64,000 nucleotides of DNA from Panagrolaimus kolymaensis (Eukaryota; Nematoda; Chromadorea; Rhabditida; Panagrolaimidae). The translations under genes were made by a program, and so were the position numbers. The stretch covers positions 4,960,001 to 5,024,000 of the forward strand of contig JAJQJQ010000011.1 in NCBI GenBank assembly GCA_028622995.1, in the 5' to 3' direction. Below the pieces are notes generated by a model, which searched no databases, was not told the origin of the DNA, and saw only the letters and a list, made by a program, of their open reading frames with translations. This document shows, one piece after another, positions 25,036 through 36,175 of the stretch (positions are counted from its first letter, which is position 1; every line of letters starts with the position of its first letter).

Positions 25036-28000
25036 AATAATAAAAAACTGGGAGCAACATGAAACAAAAACGAGCAAGCAAGCAAGCAACGGCGACAACA
25101 AGAGGATTTCAGTCAGGCAGTCTTTCTTTTTGGCAGCTCAATGTTGCTGCCGTCTCTTTTCTTCTCGTTTTTTTTTTTTGCAGACCAATTTCGTCGTCTT
25201 TTAGGAAAGAAGAAAGTGAAACGGAAAAAACCTCTTTTTTATTCTTGCCATAGGCAGTTAGAGAGATACCAAATAAAAAACGGAAGCATTTATGTTTTTG
25301 TGACAAGAGAAGCAACAAAAAAATGATGTAAGCTCTCCATTGAAAGTTAGTTTATAACACGCTTTTATTTGGGGCAAAGTTTGAATGATTGAAATTTTTT
25401 AGTTTATTTTTTTGATCAAAAATCAATCAAAAATTTTTTCGAATAAAAAAATTTAAAGAAAAAAAGCAGCTGCAAATGAAAAATTGAGCAAATTTTTGAC
25501 AGCTGTAAAGAAAAGCATTTTGCAACGCTTTCATATTTTTTGGTTGGAAAAAAATTGATAAGATGTTTATGTTTTTTATATTATTTTTTTTTTGAATGCA
25601 TCTTTTTTTAGTATGCATCTTACAACAAAAAAAATATAGTCAAATGGAGCTTATTATGAATTTTATAAATCATTCGTCTTATAGGTCCTAGATTGTGTAA
25701 AATTTTTATCATGTTCATTTGACTGCTTCGGGTTTAGAAAAGAATTGGTTATATGAATTTATTAAAGGAGAGTTTCGATGTTTGAAAGTTTCTTTTAAAC
25801 TTTAGAAGTTTCATTGATTCGTTTACTCGGCGGAATACGGACAAGTTTATGTAATATTGTTTATTTTTGATTTTCATAATTTTTTTATTTGCTTTCACTT
25901 TTTTTTATTGAGTCGATGATGACGACATGATTATTTTAAAGAAGGAAGGAACATACATGCGCAATCACACTTTTTTGACGCCAATCAAAAGCGCACGCTT
26001 AAATGAGTGAGTGGCATGCATGTCTTTCATTTTCCTATTTTTTTGTTTTGTTTGATGATAACTTGTTTCAACATTTTTTTGTAATTTATCCAGAAAATGC
26101 GAAATTAACGAGAGCAATTATTGAAAAAAACAAAAAAAAGGAAGAAGTCGCCAGACTAATTTTTGATAGATTTTATTGAAAAAGGAAACGAATTTTTTAA
26201 AATGAACACATCTCTCTTTTTTTGAATTTGAGATTCGAGAAGAGGCTATGACTTAACATTAGTGTTCATTTTTTGATCAAATAAACAAATCATACACAAA
26301 TTGCATCTGAGAATGAAAACCACGGCGTCTTCAAAACTATTACAAAATATGTGCTACGATCATACGGTGGTACTCAAAGAAGACAATTCAAATTAGCCTA
26401 AAATAAACATAATAACAAAAAACTAATATTTTTTATTAAACATTGATACGAATATTATGAATGTGTGATTGAGAAATTGTACGAGGTGGTTGATAGAATT
26501 GAAAAAAAGTTACAGTAAATCTGCTTTTGTAAGCGATGAAGTGACTTAATTTATTTTTGAAAATAATATTCATCGGATTGGTGGATCTCTTTCACACTTT
26601 TCACGATTGGATTGAGATCAAATAAAGTAAAAAATTCAGTCATTTTTTAAATTGTTGAGAATGGTTAACTCGATCGAGCAGATTAATTAAAAATGTATAC
26701 CTTATTTTTGATGGAATTTTCTTTTTTACATGTGTAATTTTATTCAATCGAGCCATGAGGAAGTACAAGAATATGCAAAGTCAGTATTTGTAATTTCTAG
26801 AAAGCGTATAAATCAGCAATTAAAAAATTTCAAACAAAAAAATCACTTATTGAACATAGTAAACTCATGTTAATAATTCCTGTATCAATTTAAATTTTAC
26901 TTTGAGTTAAAAAGCAGCATGATTTTTTAAAACTCATCGACTATTATTTTAAGCAAAAACTTTAATGACTCTTGAAGGATACCGTAATCATAAATTCGAT
27001 ACATATACGTATATATTCGTTTGCCTCTGGCGATTCTTGATTTGCTCATACGGTAGTTTCGTAAAACTTTTTCGCTCAAAGCATTATATGATTAAAGTAT
27101 AATTTTAAAATAAATTCCCGCAAAATTAATTGGTTTCTCTTATTATTTTTTTATGCACGTTGTAAACTTTTTTGCACGAGTCAGCTAGACATTGGTGAAT
27201 ACCGAGAGTCCAACACCCTTCATTTTTGCACGCATCCAACCTCCTTCTTAATTTCAGTTTTTTACACGTAAAGCGTTTAATTCAATTATAAAAAAAGAAA
27301 CACATGGATTTTTTTTGCAGCGATAAAAATACTGTAGATTCTTTTTTTTCAGAAATATTTATTTTATTCTTTTGTTTGTTTGAACAAATTTAGTTTAATT
27401 TCAATGATTATGTTACGTCTTTAACAAAAAAATATAGCCGGGTCAATGCGTTCAATCTCTGCATGCACCAAATAGAGAGCGGTTTTGTTTGAAAATCTAA
27501 TTTTATCTCTCCCATATGAACATATTTTTAAGTTCATAAAAGTATTATTGTTCATGAAAAAAATTAAATCCAGTTTTGATATGTGATTTATACGGTGGAA
27601 TATAAAATGGAAAAAAAAATCTAACTTAGCAAGTTAATATCTTTTAAGAAATTACGGTAGTATGTATTTAGGGAAATTAAGGGTAATGAAACATTAAATT
27701 TTAATGACATTTGAAATTTTTTTAAAACTATTCTGAAAGCTGCATTATTCATTAAACTATTTCAATAAGGCAACTACAACATCCTCTAATCAAAAATCTG
27801 TTTTTTTCTCCATTTTCTTTCCTTTTTTTAAGATAAAAAAGATAACAAAAAAATCGCAAAAATTTATTAAAACGTCTAAAACTTTCTTCATCCTAAAAAA
27901 ACACTTTCAACTTACCATGTTTTCTGGAGTCGCCGATAAAAACTTTAAAAACAACAATAAATTATTAACCGACTAAAGAGCTTGAAAAAAATAAATATGG

Positions 28001-29625
28001 AATAGTTTTTTAAAAGGTGGCGCACCGTTATTAATAAACATGTGTCATTTCTTAATGGGGGTTCTGAATGGATCAAATAAAAAGGTTTGTTCATCAAATG
28101 AAAAATAACTTGCACGTATTTTTAGTTATTGGAAGAAATATGTAAGTTTAAGAGTTTCCTTTGCACACATTGAACCTTCAAGGTTCTTTTTATTTTATAG
28201 ACATATCACATTGATGATATAAATGGCCAATAGAGTTTGTGATTTGAAAGAAATCACAAACTATGACCCTTCGAAAACCGACCAAATTATTAAGAAAATA
28301 TTCTAATTTTAATTGGAAACTGCTTTTGTGAATTCGATTGCGTCATTGAATTCAAACTCTCTGAATTAATGTTTTTTCTTCTCAGTTAATTATAAATTTT
28401 GTTTAGTTTATTGTTAGTTTATAAGTTCTAAAGAGTATGCATATTTTGTGTTAATAATCTAATTATATTTAAAAATAAATAATTTATTTACGAACAAGTT
28501 AATCGACAGACAAAAATAATTTCAAAGAAAAATAAAAGAGTTCATTCAAATCAAAAGGTTCATTTCGGATTTTCAAGGATCATTTGAGCGGAAAAATTTA
28601 TTTTGTTATTTTCCTAAAAGTCATCATTGAAACGAACAAACACGCGAGAATTTTAACATAAAAATGATAGATGGATCAAAAACTTATGAAAAGAAAAAAT
28701 TGAAACAAAATATACTAACAAGTTATTTCTGGATTAAAGTGTCAAGTATTTGACCTTCAAAAACACTTTTAAAAAAGTTGCAAAAAGAATGTTGTCATGA
28801 AAAAAAATCGCCAAAAATTCCTTTAAATAAAAAATACTTTTTTCTTATGTTCAAACTTTAAACAAAAATCTTTTTAGATAATTTTTTTTTCAGGATCTTA
28901 ATTTTGGGTCATTTTAATAACAAAAAGGAAAAAATAACACGTTAATTAACTCTTGTTTAAAAAAAGAGGAGAAAGAGAGAGAGAAAAAAGGGCTAAAATC
29001 AAACACAAAACAAAAAAGTTTCATTCATTATAAAAACTTTTTTTAGACCTCCGAACTTAAAAAAAAGAGTTTAGGTTAGTATTTACGGATTCCATTAAAA
29101 TTTGTCGGAAGGCAAACAAAACTACCATTTTTTGTTTCTTGATTATGGATGATTTCATTTTGGATTCGACTCGAAAAAAAAGAAAGAATTGAACGCAAAC
29201 ATAATTTGACAGAAGCAGAAGAAAGAAAGAAAAAAAGGGGTAGAGACAAAATTACTTATTTTCCGGTTTACATTTCTCATTTCTTTTTTTCTTTCCTGAA
29301 GAAAAAAGTCAAAGTGAATATTCTGATTGACTTTCTTTCTAATGTGAATAATTTGATAGAAAGTAATTTTTCGTTGTGTATCTAATTATTCATTTTTTTG
29401 TTAGTTAAAAATAAAGGCGGAGTTTTTTTGTTCATTGTTAGTTTATTCCAAGACATTGAAATTTTTTTTTTATATTCTTAAAAAGTATTGTCTTGAAGCT
29501 TCTCGAAAAAAGAGTTTAAATTCTAAAATAATTTTTTTTGGGATTTGTTCCTCGATTTTGGATTAATTATGCGGAGGCTACTGGCAATCCTTTTTCCTTT
29601 TTGTGAGTTCCATGAAAGCTGAGAT
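25036..29625. other. 4.6-kb region with no gene seen
   Basis: AT-rich sequence with only short, low-complexity open frames. It includes the 12-bp hairpin at 28234-28262, listed separately. The last few hundred bases are the presumed promoter and 5' UTR of the MLT-10 family gene. A five-codon upstream reading frame (ATG at 29612) ends with a TGA that overlaps the main ATG as ATGA at 29626-29629. Confidence 0.5.
28234..28262. repeat. Perfect 12-bp inverted repeat with 5-nt loop
   Basis: AGTTTGTGATTT, loop GAAAG, then AAATCACAAACT. The match is exact over 12 bp and stops at both flanks. It is too short for a microRNA precursor. It may be a small fold-back or a binding site. Confidence 0.55.
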
Positions 29626-32086
29626 ATGAATAAAAGTTGGTTTTTAGGTATATTTAATTTAATAATAAATGTTAATGGACAAAAAGTTGAATATGATGGT
29701 AAAGCTTTGAATGTTCCTTTGAATGCGGATGGAACAGTACAATTATTGCAACATTGGACGGATCAAGCTTTTAGTGGTTTATTAGCTGCAGTGGCAGAAA
29801 GAAAGTGAGCTGCCTTTTTTTTAACTTCAAAATTTTTTAAATTTTCCTAAACATTTTTCGTAAATATTGCATTTCTTGGACGATTTTTACTTATTTTTTA
29901 CCCTTTTTTGATTTTAGAAAAAGAGCTCTCGGTGATGATTTTCATGAAGATTTTCATAAATGTTCGAACGAAGCTTTAAATGTAAATAAACACGCCAAAT
30001 GTGTTTCAAAACTTCTTAAAAATGAATACACTAAAAAGACCAGACAACCACCTCAACAACATCGACAGCAATATCAACAAATTTCTTCTTCGTTCCGTCA
30101 ATTAAATGATTCTCCTCCAATAATGAGTCGATTTGAAAAATTGAAAGCTAAAAATTCCAATTTTCGCAATCATCGATTTTCTAATGTTGCTAGAATCCAC
30201 TCTGATGCAAATAATATGACTCCACGAAAACGATTTTATTCAAGTCGACGATTCGCTAAACTTCGTTATAATCGGATTAAACGGAGCAGCACTGATTTTG
30301 ATAAACCCATTCGAGTTGTAACTCGATCGAATTACACTATTCATAGCACTACCGGTGGCATGTCGCCATTTGGAATCGTAGCTAAAATGTTAACAAAACA
30401 AGTACTAGCTTTTAAGAATAAAACTGAAATGACTAAGTAAGCTTTGGAATTTGTCTTTCCAAAGTCTATTTTTAAAATAAATATTTCTAGTTGGAAAGCC
30501 GCAGTCCAACACGTTCGAGCAGCAGCTAAAAATCGTCAAGATTTTGAATCTGAAAAAAATAAGCGAGCAAAGGATCAAGAACCTGATGATTTGGAAAGAT
30601 TTGCATTTAGAGGTTTAAAACATGAAGGCATTGATGTAAGTATTTCAGAATGATAGATATTTTTAAATTGTTGATTTTAAGATTGAAAAAATTCTTGATG
30701 ATCCACAAGAATTTAAGAAAATGGCCAGGGATAATCGAAATAGAAGAAAGAAAGAACCAATGGGAAAAATTTTGGATATGCTTCGACAAGGTATAAAACT
30801 TGGTTATAGCGCTACTGGGCATAATACAACCAATTTTGATTATAAAACTTTGAAAGTTGCGTCACCAAGATTTTTGAGCGTCCTTCCAGAAGATGATGCT
30901 GATCAAACTGTAAGTTTTTTCTAGATTTGGTGAATTTTCTGGTGGTGGCCAAAAATGAATTTAGTTAATTTGATTCTTTTATTTTTAGGCAAATCTCTTA
31001 TCTCCTTCGCTATTTTCCCTTCACAACGAAGGTCAAGGAATTGAAAATTTAACAAGTCTTCCAAGTTTGATTAAAGGCTTTAATGCTGCTGATCAACAAT
31101 CATGGCTTAATTTGATTATCGAAGCTGCAGGCGTTGAAGATCAAGCTCAAAGACTTGACCGAGAATTGAAAGAACAACAAAAAGCTAAAATTGCGAAGAA
31201 AAGTTATGAGGACCGAACTCGAGGAAAGGATGGTCAGCCATTATTTTTTACGAAAGAAAATGTCACTGAAATGTATGGCGATTATGAAGAGAGAAAAATT
31301 TCAACATGGGAAAAATTGATGTCAACTTACACGAAAGAGCAATTAAGAGAAATGAATGATACAGGTTATGCGGTTTTGACTCAAGAACAATTGTATATTC
31401 TATATGGGCCTGAATCTCCATATAATTCAAGTTCAACTTTGACAAGATTAACCTCTGCAAATACCACCGATATGCATACATACATTGAGCAAGATGTTCA
31501 TCGAATGGCTGAAATGAAATCATTTGAAATTCGACAAAAAGATATTGTTTTATCTCCCATCATTAATTCACCTTTGGTTTTTGCTGCTCCAATTATGAGT
31601 CAACCGATTGTTCTTTCACCCGTTGTTTTATCACCCGTTATTGGAACTCCAGCTGTTTTGGGTCCTGTTGTACTTTCACCATGGGTATTTATTCCCGTTA
31701 TTCTTTCACCTCGTGTTCTTTCACCTTTAATTTTAAATCCATTGATTTTCTCACCCATCATCTTATCTCCACTCGTTTTACATCCATTGATTCTTTCGCC
31801 TGGTATTTTTAATCCGATCATTTTGTCTCCACTTGTACTTTCTCCATTTATTTTATCTCCACAAGTTTTTACTCCAGTTATTCTATCTCCTCTAGTTTTA
31901 AACCCTCTTATTCTTAATCCTATGGTTGGATCACCACTTGTGCTTTCACCTTTTGTACTTTCACCATTAATTTTAAGTCCTCAAGCATTATTTGCTGTTG
32001 TTTTATCTCCATATACCTTAAGTCCATTAATACTTTCGCCACTTATTGGAGCTGAAGTTATTTTATCACCAAGCTCATTGAGTTGA
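29626..32086 (+). CDS. MLT-10-like moulting-cycle protein with xxLSP repeats
   Basis: Five exons (29626-29804, 29918-30436, 30491-30635, 30682-30909, 30989-32086) join to 722 residues. It has a signal peptide ([15 protein letters not shown]), a Lys/Arg-rich region with a dibasic site, then the nematode moulting-cycle domain from about residue 230 to 540 (motifs [47 protein letters not shown]). From about residue 545 to the end come more than 30 tandem five-residue units of the form (I/V)(I/V/L)LSP with variants LNP, FSP, FTP. This domain plus repeat layout is the MLT-10 family. Known: C. elegans MLT-10 is secreted by the epidermis and needed for completing moults. The start was chosen for the signal peptide. 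No defect is visible. Confidence 0.92.
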
Positions 32087-32405
32087 AAACCCATATGTTC
32101 AACCAATATGTATTATTATAATTAATCGGGTACAAGTGCTATAACAACAAAATTAAATTATTTATTATTATTATTTATTATTATTTATTATTATTGAAAA
32201 GATAAAGATTAACGTTGAAAATTTTAGGTGGTTAATATTTTTTTATTCATTTTTATTTGTTTTTTGTAATCTTGATAGAATAAAGTTCTTTTCTCCCTTT
32301 TGGAAAAATGAAATTGATTTGAAACAAAAAATCGTCGGTTACAATATTTTTTGAAAACATTATAAAAAAATGATGCAAGCCATTGATAAGATTGTGCAAT
32401 CATAA
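32087..32405. other. 3' flank of the MLT-10 gene, no gene seen
   Basis: It contains an ATT-rich microsatellite at 32157-32196 and a T-rich stretch. A 64-codon minus-strand open frame at 32224-32418 runs into the transposon terminus and has no support. Confidence 0.5.
32157..32196. repeat. ATT/TTTA microsatellite
   Basis: Repeated TTTATTATTATTA units, about three copies of 12-13 bp. Simple sequence repeat. Confidence 0.7.
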
Positions 32406-32558
32406 AAAACGTTGGCACTTCTATAGATGTGGCCCCCCGCTTTTTTATTTTATTTTTTTATTCTTTTTTCTCTTAATTTTTTACCACTAAAAATCTGCAT
32501 ATACTCAATTTAGTCAGTTTCTTTCCAATGTCATTTTTCATATTTCTTTTCTCATTAA

Positions 32559-32657
32559 AAAGAACATGGAAATGGATACTTTGGAAGAATTGGAGGACCT
32601 GATGTCATGTTTAATCTTTGGAACCAAATTCGTGAACATTATTCCGCTTTTCTCTAA
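32559..32657 (+). pseudogene. Coding-like fragment inside the transposon
   Basis: A reading frame without Met reads EHGNGYFGRIGGP, then DVMFNLWNQIREHY, then SAFL and a TAA stop. The composition is ordinary protein, unlike the low-complexity translations around it, and the frame begins next to an AG. It looks like the last exon of a host gene captured by the element. I do not recognise the parent gene. Confidence 0.4.
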
Positions 32658-32802
32658 TATTTTATTATTATTTTTACTAAATACAAATAAATTTCTTTGA
32701 ATCTTTCAATCCAAGTATCTCAGTCGAATTGTAAAGGAGAGTGCCAAAATAGTTTCAAGAGCTCAATTTAAAGTCTTTGAATTTGTTTGCATTAGAATTC
32801 AA

Positions 32803-32875
32803 GCTTCTATGGTCGAGTGGTTAGTACATTAGACTATCAAAAGAACAAAAAGTTCGAATCCTCCATTGGTCGAAA
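32803..32875 (+). other. tRNA-like sequence with Pol III A and B boxes, not a functional tRNA
   Basis: TGGTCGAGTGG (32810-32820) matches a tRNA A box and AGTTCGAATCC (32851-32861) a B box at tRNA-like spacing. The acceptor, anticodon and T stems do not pair, so this is a degraded or derived tRNA sequence within the transposon, possibly a relic SINE head. Confidence 0.45.
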
Positions 32876-33359
32876 AAAGAATAAAAAAATAAAATAAAAA
32901 AGCGGGGGGCCACATCTATAGAAGTACCAAAACGTTGACTAAAAAAGCAAATATAAAATAGCAGAATTCGCAACAACCCTTTTGATGCATCTTTATCCAT
33001 AAAATAAACATCAAAGGTTGAAATTGTAGTGATTTTTTTTATTGCCACTTTGCTCCAAATAAAAAATTAACCATAAAAATCTAGCTACAATTTTTACAAT
33101 AAAAGAATGATAAAAAATTTTATTTTTTGCTTTTATTCTCCGCCGCACCTTTTTTCTAGGATAAAAAATAGGCGATGATAATAACAAAGCTTAAAAGTAA
33201 TCTCAAATTTTGAAGCATACAATTTTCTTCGAATTTCAATTACGACTTTTTTCAATTTTTTTAGTCTAAACATTCCTTTTTCATTTCCTAAATACGAATG
33301 TGAAATTATATGTCGATAAATATATTTGACCTGAGTTTTGTTTTCATTTTTGCTTAAAA

Positions 33360-33369
33360 TTTTTTTTAG
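33360..33369 (+). promoter_or_regulatory. Splice-acceptor-like site upstream of the WHG-repeat gene
   Basis: A run of T ending TTTTTTTAG lies 15 nt before the ATG at 33385, consistent with a spliced-leader acceptor. The 423 bp between the transposon's right-hand duplication and this site show nothing else. Confidence 0.5.
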
Positions 33370-33384
33370 TTCTTTGTAAACACA

Positions 33385-36175
33385 ATGGGAAATATTGCGT
33401 CTTCAACTAATTTTGAAACAAAAACAACGGCTTCAAAAGATGTTTCGTTAGCGTTGGAATTGGCTGTTGTAAAAGAAAAGAACCTCATTTTGAAAAATGG
33501 TAAAAAAATAATCTTCTTAATAAGTTTTAATTTTTAAACTTTAGCTAATGAATGGCCTGAATTCTATGTTGATTTTTTCCATACTACTCATCCCGCTATT
33601 GCTTATGAAGATCTTGATGACATCATTCCAATTCACAAAGTTACTCCTCAAGGAATTCGAAAGCTAGCGAATAAACAAGCAAAAGCTTTTATTCTTGTAG
33701 TAAGTAAATGTGCAAATTAAAGTGATAAAAAATGCTTTTTAGCTTGATCCTTCAATTGATAATAAAGTTTCAATTAATTTACTTGATGATGAAAGAGTTG
33801 TCGCTTGCTGTCTTCAAGTTAAAAACGCGGATGAAAAGGTCGATAATTTAATTTTATCAAAAATAACTATAAAATATTTTTTGTTTAGACCCAAACATTT
33901 ATTGATCATCTTGGTCAAAAACTTAAGCAAGCCGATCTTCCATCGTGAGATTCAAAAATAAGGATCAAAAGGTTACCACATTTTACAGGTTTGTCGACAA
34001 TGTTATTGGCTCTGATGTTGAAAAAATCCTTCAATTCATTTTCAACAAAGTAAACCCCCAACAAGTTGTGGTACCATTTTGCGAGAAATTGTTAAGTCTT
34101 GATCGGAAAATTTTTGCTAAAATTGCCAAATGCCATTACCTCGTTTCAAATAACATCGATGATGAAATTATGGTAAGATTTCTTTTATTTTTCTTTGTTA
34201 AAAAAATATAATTTTAGTTCGACATTTTGGGCCAAATTCCTTTAAGCCAAATCCTTCTTGCTTCACCTTCTGATGCAATTGATTCTAAAAAATCTGCTAA
34301 TGTTGGGGAATATTATTCCAGGAGTTTTGAAGTTGTTGATTCCCTTGCATTAGCGTATGATCTGGAAGCAGCTCATATTCTTAAAGGAATAACTCATTTT
34401 ACGCGAGAGTTTTTACCAAAATTGAATCAACTTTATGAAGAAACATTTGAAAAGTCTCCTCAAGAAATTCCCGAAAGTGATGAAGATGTTATCGAGCCTG
34501 AAAGTGAAAGCGTAGTAAGCGAAGTTACAGAAGAAGAACCCGTTACCACTAACAATTATGAATCAAATTATGACGACCAAAAAAATGTTGAAGAATCTGT
34601 TGATTATGGCGGATTACTAAAAAGTAAGCTACTTGGAGAAAAATAATGCTTTTATCCATGCTTGCATTACAGGTTTTTTGGATGCATGTTCGAGACATGG
34701 ATATGTTCGGGATCAAATCATTGGGGATGATTATGAAAATGAGACTGAAGACGATATTCCACAATGTTTGCTTTTTTATCCTTTTTTGTCAAATATATTA
34801 CTTTAGTTTTATTTAGCATTCCAACATTTTTTACCAGCAATAACTTCAACTCCAAAAAGGAATAATCAACGTCCAATTACAAAGCAAGCAACAACGCCTG
34901 CCAATAAAACTCAAAATGCAAATAAAAAACTTACAACGACCAAATGTAATTCTTACACCTTTTTAATAATTAAAATATGAGAAGCTTTTAGTTAATGTCA
35001 CCAGTGATGGTTGCTTCCAGGATTCTAAATTTCGATGGCGCAATGCTAAAGGACAATTTTGTAAAGCACCAACCACAAATTCCGTTGTGACTTCTGCTAA
35101 ACAAACTCTTAATAAAACGCAATCCAAATCAACTTCCGTTGAAACTCCCAATCTCAGCCAAAGAAGTAATATTAGTTCATTTTTCAACATTGCATTTTTA
35201 TTCTCTTTTTCAGAAACCGACAGTCAAGGAAGATATAAGAATGCTGGTGGACGATGGCATGGATCAAATGGCCAATATTGTGAAACGCCTGATTATGCAC
35301 GGGTTGTTAAAGAAGTTTCTACCAAATCATCTACTAAACCAGTACCAAATAAAGGCATTTCAACTACTTTACAATCAAAAAATCTTGAATATAGAAGTAA
35401 AGTATATTTAAAAACTAGTAAAATACACGTCTCAAATTTTAGAAGTCGATAACGAAGGCCGATATCAAGATAAAAATGACAAATGGCATGGACCAAATGG
35501 CAAATTCTGTGCAACACCTGATTATGCGAAAGTTTCCATTTCTAAAGCGGCTTCCAAACATATTCCACTACCTGTAAAAGAAACTTTACCGCTTTTACCA
35601 CCACCGCGTTCCATCACAACTACATCAAAACCAACTACGAGAAGTAAGTTGAAAAAATCAAAAGAATAATTTAAATTAATTTTTAATAAGAAAAGTTTAA
35701 TTGCTTCTTTTTAGTTAATGATAGCCAAGGCCGTTATCAAGACAAAAACAATAAATGGCATGGACCCGATGGAAAATTTTGTGCTACACCAGAATATGCC
35801 CATGTGGCAAAATCATCTCCTACAGTAATACGTGCACCAACAATAGTTACACCACACCCTCCTCTAATCACTCGCGTTGTTCCACCTGTTGTTGTTTCAA
35901 TACCTGCTGTAAAACCACCAAAGCAAGATGCGCGAGGAATGTGGCACGATGGAAATACTGGCCGATTTATTAGTGCTTCCACTGCTACAAGTTACAATGC
36001 AAGCAATTTATTTGATTATAGTGGCGGTGGATATAGCAGCGGCTATAGCAGTGGCTTTGGAGGAGGAATGAATTATTCATACGGAGGTGGTATGGGCGGC
36101 AGCGGATATAGCGTTGATCGAAATGGGCGATATCATGATTCCAGTGGAAGGTTTTGTAAAAATCCTTATGCTTAA
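33385..36175 (+). CDS. Unrecognised protein with six WHG/FC repeat modules
   Basis: I do not recognise this family. Eleven exons (33385-33499, 33545-33699, 33743-33838, 33889-33944, 33989-34172, 34218-34623, 34673-34765, 34817-34945, 34992-35165, 35214-35396, 35443-35643) plus 35715-36175 give 750 residues. It starts MGNIASS, a plausible N-myristoylation signal, with no signal peptide. Residues 1-340 look alpha-helical, followed by an acidic linker. From about residue 412 come modules of the form GRYQDxNxKWHGPxGKFCATPxYA: degenerate first copy near 415-440, then 471-498, 532-558, 598-625, a partial copy DARGMWHDGNTGRF, and a last copy GRYHDSSGRFCKNPYA ending the protein. Thr/Pro-rich linkers and a Gly/Ser/Tyr-rich stretch separate them. 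The exons carrying copies 1-3 are bounded by phase-1 introns. Confidence 0.82.

Larger units (their letters stand above)
32414..32928. mobile_element. 515-bp non-autonomous DNA transposon with 57-bp inverted termini and 8-bp TSD
   Basis: Seen: 32414-32470 and the reverse complement of 32872-32928 agree over 57 bp with one mismatch; they begin GG(C/T)ACTTCTATAGATGTGG and continue through a C6 run and a T/A-rich tract. The element is bounded by AAAACGTT at 32406-32413 and again at 32929-32936, a perfect 8-bp target-site duplication. Known: 8-bp duplications are made by hAT, P and Merlin transposases (Merlin 8-9 bp). The GG start is not the usual hAT (C/T)A(G/A)GG end, so superfamily assignment is open. 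No transposase is encoded. Inside are a 32-codon open fragment (32559-32657) and tRNA-like promoter boxes (32810-32861). The near-identical termini suggest fairly recent movement. Confidence 0.88.

Noticed and set aside
31600..31821. Gly/Thr-rich minus-strand open frame
   Set aside because: Antisense shadow of the LSP repeat of the MLT-10 gene.
32803..32875. Functional tRNA gene from A-box and B-box matches
   Set aside because: The acceptor, anticodon and T stems do not base-pair, and the sequence lies inside a TIR element; recorded only as tRNA-like.
35755..35973. Cys/Thr-rich plus-strand open frame inside the WHG-repeat gene
   Set aside because: Out-of-frame shadow of the last exon; the spliced frame continues the repeats.
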